64,000 bases of DNA from contig JBMOOM010000127.1 in assembly GCA_049323275.1 (NCBI GenBank), positions 124,001 through 188,000 on the forward strand. Reading direction: 5' to 3'. This DNA is from Taklimakanibacter sp049323275 (lineage in GTDB: Bacteria; Pseudomonadota; Alphaproteobacteria; Rhizobiales; Aestuariivirgaceae). Of the stretch, positions 1 to 7,785 are shown one piece after another (the first letter of the stretch is position 1; the number at the start of each line of letters is the position of its first letter). The position numbers and the translations under genes are program-made. Below the pieces are notes generated by a model. The model had not been told where the DNA came from, made no database searches, and worked only from the letters and a program-made list of their open reading frames with translations.

Positions 1-2
1 TG

Positions 3-80
3 ATCTTCACCCGGCGCGAGGCCGATCTCCTGTGCGACGTGCTCGATCAGGCCTTTGCGAGAGCATCCGCCGCGGCCTGA
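3..80 (+). CDS. Possible C-terminal fragment of a gene entering from the left edge
   Basis: A + strand frame is open from the window edge to a TGA at 78-80, giving 25 residues that end in a helical stretch (READLLCDVLDQAFARASAAA). The composition resembles the tail of a class III aminotransferase or similar enzyme, but it is too short to assign. It would overlap the 3' end of the convergent amidohydrolase gene by about 34 bases, in keeping with other tight or overlapping gene ends in this window. It could equally be a chance frame in high-GC DNA. Confidence 0.3.
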   Translation: MFTRREADLLCDVLDQAFARASAAA

Positions 81-808
81 AGCGCCGGCGCCAGCCGCTT
101 CGCCCATTGCGCCTGGCCGGCGTCATCGGCGATGAGGTCCTGGCGGATCTCGATCAGCACCGCGTCGAGGCCACGCGCCTCGCCATGCACCGGCACGGTC
201 TGGTCGCTTTCATCGTCGATGCGATAGGGCTCGTTGGCGACGACAGTGAGACCCGGCTCCTGCAGCGCGGCGACCAGCGCCTCGCCATAGGCCTTCGACT
301 TGCGGTAGAGGATGCCGGCATGCCAGGGGCGCTGGAAGCCCTTGAAGACCGGCGTGAAGCTGTGCACGCCGAAGACGATGCTGCGCTTGCCGGCCGCCTG
401 GCGCCGGTCGAGGACTTGCGCGACGGCCTTCTGGAACGGCCAGTAGAACTCATCGGCGCGCCGCTGGCGCTCCTCGGCGTCGAGATCGAGATTGCCGGGA
501 ATGGACGTGCTCTCGCTGATCTCCGGGATGGAGGTCGGCACGCCGACCGGCCGGTTGCAGTCGATCAGCAGGCGTGAATAGCCGGAGAGCACGAGGGGCG
601 CATCGAGGGCCCTCGACAGCGCGCGTGCGATCGGCGCCACGCCGATATCCCAGGCGATATGGCGGGCGAGCTCGCTCTCCGCGAGGCCGAGCCTCCCATA
701 GCGCGCCGGGATGTGGTTGGAGGCGTGCTCGCACAGCAGCACATAAGGCGATGTGCCGTCGGGATTGACCGTCTCGGCCGCCGGCGGGTCGACCATCACT
801 TGCCGCAT
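47..808 (-). CDS. N-formylglutamate amidohydrolase family protein
   Basis: A 253-residue cytoplasmic enzyme of the N-formylglutamate deformylase/amidohydrolase (HutG-like FGase) family. Members hydrolyse N-formyl-L-glutamate to formate and glutamate, but many paralogues outside hut operons have unknown acyl-glutamate or related substrates. The family motif CEHASN lies near residues 26-31, and a conserved VHSFTP block with a DCNRP segment follows. I chose the ATG at 808, which overlaps the ligase stop as TGATG with GGAG eight bases upstream; a TTG at 811 is an alternative. Translational coupling to the glutamine-synthetase-like gene suggests it acts on that enzyme's product or on a related glutamyl amide. 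No histidine-utilisation genes are nearby, so the classical Hut role is unlikely. Confidence 0.87.
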   Translation of the reverse strand: MRQVMVDPPAAETVNPDGTSPYVLLCEHASNHIPARYGRLGLAESELARHIAWDIGVAPIARALSRALDAPLVLSGYSRLLIDCNRPVGVPTSIPEISESTSIPGNLDLDAEERQRRADEFYWPFQKAVAQVLDRRQAAGKRSIVFGVHSFTPVFKGFQRPWHAGILYRKSKAYGEALVAALQEPGLTVVANEPYRIDDESDQTVPVHGEARGLDAVLIEIRQDLIADDAGQAQWAKRLAPALQAAADALAKA

Positions 809-2148
809 CAATAGATCTCCGCATAGCGCTGGCAGAGCGCGTCGCCTTCGAGCCCGGCCACGAGCTTCATCTCCATGCGCTTCATGCCGTGATAGGTCTC
901 CATCGCGACGGGCGCGAACCAGCCGGAGACGGTGGCATCGGCCTTGAGCGTGTCGAGGGCCGAGCTCAAAGATTGCGGCAGCCGCTTGATGCCGAACTTG
1001 TCCTTTTCTTTCTCGCTCAGGGTCTCGGGATCGCCGCTGAAGATATGCGGGGTGCCGAGCTTGGCGCGAATGCCCTCGATGCCGGCGCGGATGACGGCGC
1101 CCAGCACCAGATGCGGGCAGGCGGTAGCGTCCGCGGCGCGATATTCAAGGTTGAATTGCCGCGCCGGGTCTTTGCCGCCGATGCTGACCGTCGGGCAGAT
1201 GCGCAGCGAGGATTCGCGGTCGCGTTCGCCGAACCACGTATAGGCCGAGCTCCAGTGATGTGGCTGGAGGCGCAAATAGGAGATCGGGCTCGGCGCGGTG
1301 AGCGCGACGAGCGCCGGCAGATGGCGCACGACGCCGGCGGCGAAAGCGCCGGCGAGCGCCGACACGCGGCCCGGGGCCTTGGCGTCGAAGGCGGCGGGCT
1401 TGCCCTGCTTGCTGACGAAGCTCAGATGCACGTGGACGCCGTTGCCGACGCCCGCGACGGCGGTCTTGGGTGCGAAACTGGCGCGCCAGCCTTTGAGCCT
1501 TGCCACCTCGCGGGTGATCTCGCGGATGGCGACGCAGCGGTCGGCGGCGATGAGGCCTGGCGCCGGTTCGGTGGTGATCTCGAACTGGTCGCGGCCATAT
1601 TCGGCGATGAAGTTCTCCGGCGCGCAGCCCGCTTCATCGAGCGCGCCGACGAGCTCAGGGCCAAAGGGATCGGCATGGCGCAAAGCCGACAGGGCGAAAG
1701 CCGGCTCGCTCGACCAGCCGGCATTGCGGATCTGGAATTCCTGCTCGAAGGAGGCGATGACCTGGCAGCCCGTCTCCTTTTCGAAATCGGCGAGCGCCTG
1801 CTTGAGGAAGGCGCGCGGACAGCACGACCAGGGAGTCCCGTCGAGCTCGACGATGTCGCTCATCACGAAATCGAGCGCCGTCGCGGCGCCGCGCGGATGG
1901 GTGCGGTAGCGCGCCTTGGGGTCGGGCAGGAGCCGCAGATCGCCGGCCGAGCCCCACGGATTGGGATCGGCGATGAGATCGAAGGGGGTGAGCGACATAT
2001 TGGCCGGCACCCAGCCGCAGGTCTTGTTGCCCTTGGCTTTCTCGTAGTCGCGCGTCGGCAGCGAGCGGCCGCGGGTGATCGCGGCATAATCGGTGGTGAC
2101 GAAAGTGGTGAGCTCGGTGAGGCCGGGCGTAGAAGGAGATTTCGCCAC
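808..2148 (-). CDS. Glutamine synthetase-like gamma-glutamyl ligase
   Basis: A 446-residue protein with the glutamine synthetase catalytic fold, the family that includes glutamate-putrescine and other gamma-glutamyl-amine ligases (PuuA, GlnT, GlnA2/3). Visible are the metal-binding EQE segment, the NGVHVHLSF block matching the ammonium/ATP-site histidine strand, and an R-rich segment (ERDRESSLRICP) where true enzymes have the NRSA region. The lack of a close match to NRSA, and the setting, argue for ligation of an amine or amino acid rather than housekeeping glutamine synthesis. The frame stays open upstream to an ATG at 2193, but those residues (MDPGFRRDDG) come from the palindromic repeat. 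The GTG at 2148 has GGGGAGG five bases upstream and is the likely start. It overlaps the amidohydrolase gene by one base. Confidence 0.85.
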   Translation of the reverse strand: MAKSPSTPGLTELTTFVTTDYAAITRGRSLPTRDYEKAKGNKTCGWVPANMSLTPFDLIADPNPWGSAGDLRLLPDPKARYRTHPRGAATALDFVMSDIVELDGTPWSCCPRAFLKQALADFEKETGCQVIASFEQEFQIRNAGWSSEPAFALSALRHADPFGPELVGALDEAGCAPENFIAEYGRDQFEITTEPAPGLIAADRCVAIREITREVARLKGWRASFAPKTAVAGVGNGVHVHLSFVSKQGKPAAFDAKAPGRVSALAGAFAAGVVRHLPALVALTAPSPISYLRLQPHHWSSAYTWFGERDRESSLRICPTVSIGGKDPARQFNLEYRAADATACPHLVLGAVIRAGIEGIRAKLGTPHIFSGDPETLSEKEKDKFGIKRLPQSLSSALDTLKADATVSGWFAPVAMETYHGMKRMEMKLVAGLEGDALCQRYAEIY

Positions 2149-2165
2149 TACTGCCTCCCCGCAAC

Positions 2166-2267
2166 CGTCATCCCGGCGAAAGCCGGGATCCATTGAATAG
2201 GCGCAATGTGGGCGAGGCTGTCTGCGCTGAGAGAGTTTATTGGATCCCGGCTTTCGCCGGGATGACG
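2166..2267. repeat. Palindromic intergenic element, copy 1
   Basis: A 102-bp element bounded by inverted arms of about 26 bp, each itself a small palindrome (ATCCCGGC, short loop, GCCGGGAT). About 48 bp lie between the arms. The interior is recognisably related to the copies at 7674-7774 and 54032-54132 but is the most diverged. It lies between the cysteine hydrolase and ligase genes, both leftward, so it would be transcribed and could fold as paired hairpins. Its left arm adds a false N-terminal extension to the ligase reading frame. Confidence 0.8.
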
Positions 2268-2281
2268 ATAGACGCTACGCA

Positions 2282-2920
2282 TCACGCGAGCTCCTTCAGC
2301 CGTTTCAGCACCGTCTCGGTGTCGGTGACCCAGCAATAGCCGCCGAAGGCCTTGAGCGCATTGTCGTGGCGGGCTTGCGTATAGGTGCCGCAGGCATCCT
2401 CGGGCAGGCTGACCAGATAGCCGCGGTCGGAGGCGTCGCGCACCGCCATGTCGACGCACTGGTCGGTGACGACGCCGGAGATGATGAGATAGCGGATGCC
2501 GAGATTCTTCAGCACATAATCGATATTGGTGGAGTTGAAGACGCCCGACGACGACTTGGGCAGCACGATCTCATTGTCGATGGGGGTGAGCTCCTTGATC
2601 GGCTGGCCTTCCGGCAGGCCCTTCGGCACGAAGAGATTGGAGAGGCGATGGTCGAGCGAGATGTCGCGGCCGTCCTTGGTGAGCGCCTCGATGATCGTAT
2701 GCAGCACCTGGACGCCCGAGGCGCGCGCCGCATGGAGCAGCTTCTGCGCATTGGGGATGGTGGTGGCCTTGAGCCGCTTGAAATAATAATGCTCGGCATT
2801 GAGCTCGGGATGCTGGGGATCGAGCCCCGGCGTGCAGAAGATGGTCTGCAGGTCGACGAAGAGAAGGGCGGTTTCCTCGCGCTTATAGGGCGCGTCGCGG
2901 GTGACGGTGGCAGGCTTCAT
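2282..2920 (-). CDS. Isochorismatase-like cysteine hydrolase
   Basis: A 212-residue cytoplasmic hydrolase of the isochorismatase/CSHase superfamily, which includes N-carbamoylsarcosine amidase, RutB and nicotinamidase. The triad pattern is visible: Asp in LLFVDLQ (near residue 22), Lys in IVLPKSSSGVF, and Cys in the GVVTDQCVDMAVRDA block. The family usually cleaves C-N amide or ureido bonds. The start at 2920 gives an ATGA overlap with the upstream rpiR-type gene, so the two are translationally coupled. With a gamma-glutamyl-ligase-like enzyme and an amidohydrolase downstream, hydrolysis of an amide or carbamoyl intermediate in a nitrogen-compound pathway is likely. The substrate cannot be named. 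Confidence 0.85.
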   Translation of the reverse strand: MKPATVTRDAPYKREETALLFVDLQTIFCTPGLDPQHPELNAEHYYFKRLKATTIPNAQKLLHAARASGVQVLHTIIEALTKDGRDISLDHRLSNLFVPKGLPEGQPIKELTPIDNEIVLPKSSSGVFNSTNIDYVLKNLGIRYLIISGVVTDQCVDMAVRDASDRGYLVSLPEDACGTYTQARHDNALKAFGGYCWVTDTETVLKRLKELA

Positions 2921-3819
2921 GATTTGGCTTTCTGCTTCTTGCTGGGTTTGGATCTGGCGGGCGCCGGCATGTCGAGCACGACATTGTTGAGGCGGCGGTA
3001 ATGCTCGATCTCCTCGAGCCTCGGGCGCACCTGCTTGTCGAGCTTGCCGGTGAAGGCGGTGACGAGCGCTTCGAGCTGCACCATGGTCGGCACCATCGTG
3101 TCGAAGGGCGAGATCGTATCGACCGGGCCGGTGAGCGTCACGGTGGCGAAGGAGGCGATCGGCGACTTCCATTTGTCGGTGAGCAGGATGATACGGGCGC
3201 CGCGCTCATGCGCCTGACGGCAGAACAGCACGACATCGTGCTGGTAGCGTCTCAGATCGAAGGCGACGACGAGATCCTGCTTGCCGATATCGGTGACGGT
3301 CTCGGCGAGGTCGGCGAGCGAGCCATTGACCCAGACGGCGCCCGGCCGGAGTTGCACCAGATGCCGGTGCAGGATCGCCGCGAGGAAACCGGTAAAGCGG
3401 CCGCCGATGCAATAGATACGCTTCTTCGTATTGATCAGGAGGTCCGCCGCCTCGTTGAAATCAGCGGGCAGGATATCGGACTGGCTCGATTTGAGCGTCG
3501 CGATCGTCGCTTCCGCATAGGACTGATAGAGGCCTTCGGCGCTCACCGTCGGCTTGCGGCTTTCGAGCATGGTGAGGGCGGAATTCATATGCGCCTCGAG
3601 CTCGGCGAGCAGCGCCTGCTGCATCTCGATGAAGCCGGAGAAACCGAGCTTGGTGGCGAGCCTGATGACGGTCGGATCGCTCACCTCGGCCTGCTGGGCG
3701 AGCCGCGACGCGGTGGCGAGCCCCGCCACCGGATAATTGGCGAGCAGCACGCGGATCACCTTGCGTTCCGCCGGTGTGTAATCCGCCTCGCTGTCGATGA
3801 GCTTGTCTTTGAGCGCCAT
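2917..3819 (-). CDS. RpiR/MurR family transcriptional regulator
   Basis: About 300 residues with an N-terminal RpiR-type helix-turn-helix (roughly residues 15-75, including SDPTVIRLATKLGFSGF) and a C-terminal SIS domain (roughly 120-260, with RIYCIGGRFTGF and ARIILLTD) that normally binds a phosphosugar or another small ligand. It heads the leftward set and is divergent from the Liv transporter operon, so it probably controls both. I prefer the ATG at 3819; a GTG at 3831 in the same frame is possible but sits only one base from AGAAGG. RpiR proteins next to amino-acid-type transporters are known in rhizobia, where the effector is often not a sugar phosphate. Confidence 0.88.
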   Translation of the reverse strand: MALKDKLIDSEADYTPAERKVIRVLLANYPVAGLATASRLAQQAEVSDPTVIRLATKLGFSGFIEMQQALLAELEAHMNSALTMLESRKPTVSAEGLYQSYAEATIATLKSSQSDILPADFNEAADLLINTKKRIYCIGGRFTGFLAAILHRHLVQLRPGAVWVNGSLADLAETVTDIGKQDLVVAFDLRRYQHDVVLFCRQAHERGARIILLTDKWKSPIASFATVTLTGPVDTISPFDTMVPTMVQLEALVTAFTGKLDKQVRPRLEEIEHYRRLNNVVLDMPAPARSKPSKKQKAKS

Positions 3820-3849
3820 GATGGTTGTCACGCCTTCTGAAGAAAAAAA

Positions 3850-3880
3850 TACAGAATGAATAGAAAATAGGCAATCTGTA
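3850..3880. promoter_or_regulatory. Candidate operator in the RpiR-Liv divergent region
   Basis: TACAGA at 3850-3855 and TCTGTA at 3875-3880 form perfect inverted arms 19 bases apart, in a markedly AT-rich stretch (3841-3890) that stands out from the GC-rich surroundings. It lies between the regulator start and the predicted Liv promoter, where an RpiR-type regulator would be expected to bind. Six-base arms alone are weak evidence. Confidence 0.3.
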
Positions 3881-3888
3881 AAATTTAA

Positions 3889-3916
3889 TTGACGCCGTCC
3901 GCCGGTTTGCTAGCCT
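3889..3916 (+). promoter_or_regulatory. Predicted promoter of the Liv operon
   Basis: TTGACG at 3889-3894, a 16-base spacer and TAGCCT at 3911-3916, ending 27 bases before the GTG start of the permease-ATPase fusion. The -35 element is good and the -10 element is weak, as is common in alphaproteobacteria. Confidence 0.4.
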
Positions 3917-3943
3917 GAAAGAAAAACAGGAACAGGGCAGGAC

Positions 3944-5800
3944 GTGTTGGGCGGTCTCGGCGTATCGCGGGAATCTTTGATCAGCGGGCTGATGCTCGCC
4001 GCCATCGTCGCGGTCGCGGCGCTGGTCACCGGTTTTGCCTTCGGCGCCAATGGCGAGCGCATCGCCACGCTTTTCCTCATCTATCTCTGCGCCGTCCTGT
4101 CGATCTCGGTCTTCACCGGCGGATCGGGGATCACCTCCTTCGGCCATGCCGCTTTCATGGGCATTGGGGCCTATGTTTCGGGCATCCTGACCATGCCGAA
4201 AGCCCTGCAAGTATCGGCCTTGCCGCAATTGCCGGCCTTCCTGGCGGGACATGAGACGGGCATCGTCGTCGCCGTGCTGGCGGTCGCGGCGGCGGGCCTG
4301 ATCGCGGGGCTCATCACCGGCGTGCCGGTGGCGCGGCTCGGCGGCTCCTCCGCCTCGATCGCGACCTTGGCGCTGCTCATCATCGTCCATGTGATTCTCA
4401 ACGGCGCCCGCGAGATCACCCGCGGCAGCCAGACCTTCTATGGCGTGCCGCGCCTCACGACATTGCTGACGGCGCTATTCTTCGCGATCGCCTTCATCCT
4501 CATCGCGCGCCTGTTCCGCGATACGGGGCCGGGGATCCGCCTGCGCGCCACGCGCGAAAACGACGTGGCGGCCCAGGCCTGCGGCGTATCGCTGTTCCAG
4601 GTGCGCTATTTCGGCTGGATCCTGAGCGCGGTGCTCGGCGCTTTGGCGGGGGCGCTCTACGGGCATTTCCTCGGCGCTTTTTCGCCCAAGGACTTCTATT
4701 TCGACCTGACTTTCCTCCTCATCGCCATGCTGATCGTCGGCGGCATGCTCACCGTCACCGGCGCCATTGTCGGCACCGCGCTCATCACCGCGGTGATCCA
4801 GATCCTGCGCCTCGCCGAAGGCGGCATCGATCTGGGCTTCGTCCATATTCCGGTGATCTTCGGCCTGACGCAATTGGGGCTCGGGCTTGCCTTGCTGCTC
4901 ACCATCTGGCGGCGGCCGCTCGGCATTGTCGGGCTGCAGGAGCTGGGTCCGAAGCCCGAGGCGCTGGCCGCGACGGTGCCTGCCGAAGCGCCGGCGAAGC
5001 CCGCCTCGAGCGACAAGAGCCTCGCGGTCGCGAGCCTGTCCAAACGCTTCGGCGGCCTGCAGGCCTGTGACGATCTCACCTTCACCATCGCCCGCGGCAA
5101 GGTGACCGGCCTCATCGGTCCCAATGGCGCCGGCAAGACGACGCTGGTCAATCTGATCTGCGGCCAGCTCAAGCCGGATCGCGGCACGGTGATGATCGAC
5201 GGCGAGAATATGGTGGGCCGCGCCCCGCATCTCATCGCCAAAGCAGGCCTCGGCCGCACCTTCCAGGCGATCAAGCTGTTCGACCGCATGACGGTGCTCG
5301 AGAATGTGACGGTCGCGGCGCTCACCATCGAAAGCAATCTGGGCGCGGCGCGTCGGGCCGCCGAGACGCTGCTGGCCAGGCTCGATCTCGCCAGGGAGGC
5401 GCAGCGCCTCGCCGGCACTCTGGCCTATGGCGAGCGCCGCCGCCTCGAAATCGCCCGCGCTCTGGCGCTGAAGCCGCGCTATCTGCTCCTCGACGAGCCG
5501 GCCGCCGGCATGAACCCGGTCGAGACGGAAGCGCTCAAAGCCATGCTCGACCGCATCCGCCATGATTTCGACCTGGGCCTCCTGGTGATCGAGCACGACA
5601 TGCATCTCATCATGCGGCTCTGCGACCATATCGTCGTCATCAACAAGGGCCAGAAGATCGCCGAAGGCGCGCCCGCCGCCATCCGCCGCGATCCCAAGGT
5701 CATCGAAGCCTATATCGGGGCGGCGCCCGAGACGGACATCACCACATCCACGCCATCAACGGGAGGAGTAAAAAATGAAACTGCGATTGGCATTGCTTAG
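3944..5800 (+). CDS. Branched-chain amino-acid-type ABC transporter, LivM-LivG fusion (permease plus ATPase)
   Basis: A 618-residue protein. Roughly residues 1-335 are a LivM-type inner-membrane permease with multiple hydrophobic segments, including the GHAAFMGIGAY block typical of LivM. After a linker rich in Ala, Pro and Glu, residues from about 360 are a LivG-type ATPase with Walker A GPNGAGKTT (about 391), signature LAYGERRRLEIARA (about 494), Walker B LLLDEPAAGMNP (about 512) and the switch His in VIEHDMHLIM. LivM and LivG are usually separate; fusions are known in alphaproteobacteria. The GTG start has a GGGCAGG-type site upstream. The 3' end overlaps the next gene by 26 bases. Substrates of this family include branched amino acids, urea, amides and polyamine-like compounds. 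Confidence 0.9.
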   Translation: MLGGLGVSRESLISGLMLAAIVAVAALVTGFAFGANGERIATLFLIYLCAVLSISVFTGGSGITSFGHAAFMGIGAYVSGILTMPKALQVSALPQLPAFLAGHETGIVVAVLAVAAAGLIAGLITGVPVARLGGSSASIATLALLIIVHVILNGAREITRGSQTFYGVPRLTTLLTALFFAIAFILIARLFRDTGPGIRLRATRENDVAAQACGVSLFQVRYFGWILSAVLGALAGALYGHFLGAFSPKDFYFDLTFLLIAMLIVGGMLTVTGAIVGTALITAVIQILRLAEGGIDLGFVHIPVIFGLTQLGLGLALLLTIWRRPLGIVGLQELGPKPEALAATVPAEAPAKPASSDKSLAVASLSKRFGGLQACDDLTFTIARGKVTGLIGPNGAGKTTLVNLICGQLKPDRGTVMIDGENMVGRAPHLIAKAGLGRTFQAIKLFDRMTVLENVTVAALTIESNLGAARRAAETLLARLDLAREAQRLAGTLAYGERRRLEIARALALKPRYLLLDEPAAGMNPVETEALKAMLDRIRHDFDLGLLVIEHDMHLIMRLCDHIVVINKGQKIAEGAPAAIRRDPKVIEAYIGAAPETDITTSTPSTGGVKNETAIGIA

Positions 5801-6926
5801 CCTGACGGCGCTCGGCGCGCTGACCTTCGCCGCGCAAGCGGAAGATCTCAAGATCGGCCTCGCCTCGGCGCAGACCGGCACGCTCGCCTTCGGGGACCAG
5901 CCCTCGCTCGCCGGCCTTCAGATGGCGGTCGACGAGATCAACGCGGCGGGCGGCTTCGGCGGCAAATACAAGGCGGTGCTCGACGTGAAGGACACGCGCT
6001 CCGACACGGCGGCGACGGTGCAGGCGGCACAGGAGCTCGTCGCGTCCGGCATCAACATCCTGATCACGCCCTGCGACGCCGACCCTTCGATCGCCGCCGG
6101 CCAGATCAGCCAGCCGGCCAAGGTCGTGACCTTCACCTTCTGCGGCACGACGCCGACCATCACCAGCGCCGTCGGCGATTTCATGTTCGGCACCTATCCG
6201 GCCGACAACGCGCAGGCGACGGTGCTCGCCGACTATGCCCAGGAAAAGGGCTACAAGACCGCTTACATCCTGAAGTCGCCGGACTCGGCCTATACGCTGA
6301 AGCTGCCGGAATATTTCCAGCAGGTCTTCACCAAGAAGGGCGGCACGATCGCCGGCGAGGGCACCTATTCCATGGGCCAGCAGGACTTCGCCGCCGAGGT
6401 CACCAAGATCAAGAGCCTCAGCCCGCAGCCCGACGTCGTCATGACGTCGGCTTATGAGCCGGATTTCCCGGCCTTCATCAAGCAGCTGCGCGCCGCCGGC
6501 GTCACCTCGCCGGTGCTGGGCTCTGACGGCATCGACACGCCGACCATCGCCGGCCTCGGCGATGTGGTCGACGGCGTCATCCACTCCTCGGCGGGCCTGC
6601 CGTCGGCCGGCACGCCGCTCGAGGCCTTCGCCAAGAAGTTCACCGAGAAGACCGGCAAGCCCTTCGACACGGTCTATATCGCCAATGGCTATGAGATCGG
6701 CCTCATCATCGACGCCGCGGTGAAAGCGGCGGGCTCGCTCGACCCGCAGGCGCTGCGCGACGCGGTCGCCAATCTCAAGGACGTCCAGGGCGTCACCGGC
6801 AAGATCACCTATGCCGGCACCGACCGGATGCCGTCCCGCGACATCGCGCTGGTCGAGCTGAAGGGCGGTGCCCGCTCGCTGGTCAAGACCGCGACGCCGA
6901 ACCCCGCCGACGTTCCGGCGCCCTGA
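5775..6926 (+). CDS. Liv-type ABC transporter periplasmic substrate-binding protein
   Basis: A 383-residue protein with a signal peptide (about residues 1-22, cut after AAQA) and the type I periplasmic binding fold of LivJ/LivK-like proteins: KIGLASAQTGTLAFGDQ at the mature N-terminus, GLQMAVDEINAAGG, and a YPADNAQATVLADYA region. It should capture the ligand for the LivMG fusion, LivF and LivH. A strong GGGAGGAG site six bases before the ATG lies inside the preceding gene and should give high expression. The usual Liv order is altered: here the binding protein lies between the permease-ATPase fusion and livF. The ligand is unknown; the neighbours suggest an amine, amino acid or amide. Confidence 0.9.
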   Translation: MKLRLALLSLTALGALTFAAQAEDLKIGLASAQTGTLAFGDQPSLAGLQMAVDEINAAGGFGGKYKAVLDVKDTRSDTAATVQAAQELVASGINILITPCDADPSIAAGQISQPAKVVTFTFCGTTPTITSAVGDFMFGTYPADNAQATVLADYAQEKGYKTAYILKSPDSAYTLKLPEYFQQVFTKKGGTIAGEGTYSMGQQDFAAEVTKIKSLSPQPDVVMTSAYEPDFPAFIKQLRAAGVTSPVLGSDGIDTPTIAGLGDVVDGVIHSSAGLPSAGTPLEAFAKKFTEKTGKPFDTVYIANGYEIGLIIDAAVKAAGSLDPQALRDAVANLKDVQGVTGKITYAGTDRMPSRDIALVELKGGARSLVKTATPNPADVPAP

Positions 6927-6935
6927 GGCGACACG

Positions 6936-7637
6936 ATGCTCAGCGTCGAAGGTCTCAAAGTCCGTTATGGTCAGATCGAGGCCGTGAAAGGCCTCGATTT
7001 CACCGTGGCGCAAGGCGAGATCGTGACCTTGCTCGGCGCCAATGGCGCCGGCAAGACCTCGACGCTGGCCGGCATTGCGGGCCTGGCCCCGGCGACGGGC
7101 GTCATCCGCTTCGAGAACCGGACTCTCATCGGCCTGCGCCCTGAGGACATATCCAGGCGCGGCATCGCCTTGACGCCCGAGGGACGCCGCGTTTTTCCGG
7201 CCCTCACCGTCGCCGAGAATCTCCTGCTCGGCGGCGCCATGCATCATAAGGGCGCAAGCCTCGAGACGGCGCGCGAGGAGATGCTGACGCTCTTCCCGAT
7301 TCTCCGCGAGCGCTACCGCCAGCGCGCCGGGCTGCTGTCGGGCGGCGAGCAGCAGATGCTCGCCATTGCGCGCTCCTTGATGTCGCAGCCGCGGCTCCTG
7401 CTGCTCGACGAGCCGTCGCTGGGCCTCGCGCCCAAGATCGTCGACGAGGTCTTCCGCCTCATCGCGTCCTTGCGCGACAAGGGCATCACCATTCTGCTCG
7501 TCGAGCAGAATGCCGTGCGCGCACTCGACATCGCCGATCGCGGCTATGTGCTGGTCAATGGCCGCATCACGCTGCAGGGCAAGGGCCGCGAGCTGGCGCA
7601 GTCGGAGGAAGTTCGCGCCGCGTATCTCGCTGCGTGA
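6936..7637 (+). CDS. livF: Liv-type ABC transporter ATP-binding protein LivF
   Basis: A 233-residue cytoplasmic ATPase: Walker A GANGAGKTS (about residue 35), signature LSGGEQQMLAIARS (about 133), Walker B LLLLDEPSLGLAP (about 150) and switch His region VEQNAVRALDIAD. It pairs with the LivG domain of the upstream fusion to form the ATPase dimer. The gap from the binding-protein gene is only nine bases. Downstream, the operon is interrupted by a palindromic element before livH. Confidence 0.92.
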   Translation: MLSVEGLKVRYGQIEAVKGLDFTVAQGEIVTLLGANGAGKTSTLAGIAGLAPATGVIRFENRTLIGLRPEDISRRGIALTPEGRRVFPALTVAENLLLGGAMHHKGASLETAREEMLTLFPILRERYRQRAGLLSGGEQQMLAIARSLMSQPRLLLLDEPSLGLAPKIVDEVFRLIASLRDKGITILLVEQNAVRALDIADRGYVLVNGRITLQGKGRELAQSEEVRAAYLAA

Positions 7638-7673
7638 GGAGGAGACAGGTGAAAAGTCTTTCCCACCCTTCTC

Positions 7674-7774
7674 CGTCACCCCGACGAAAGTCGGGGCCCC
7701 TAAATTCGTGCAAAGCGGGCAGCGCTGCTCGCGTGGAGAGGCTTTTATGGGTCCCGGCTTTCGCCGGGATGACG
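7674..7774. repeat. Palindromic intergenic element, copy 2, inside the Liv operon
   Basis: A 101-bp element with inverted arms and an interior (around 7705-7748) closely matching the reverse complement of the copy at 54032-54132, including GCAGCGCTG and AGGCTTTTATGG. Its left arm carries several changes (CCCCGACGAAAGTCGGGG) that preserve base pairing within the arm. It fills most of the 148-base gap between livF and livH, so the transcript would carry two strong hairpins there. Confidence 0.85.
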
Positions 7775-7785
7775 ACTGAGGGAAC

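Noticed and set aside
2149..2193. N-terminal extension of the glutamine-synthetase-like protein to an upstream ATG
   Set aside because: The extra residues are the translation of a palindromic repeat arm; a GTG with a strong ribosome site lies downstream.
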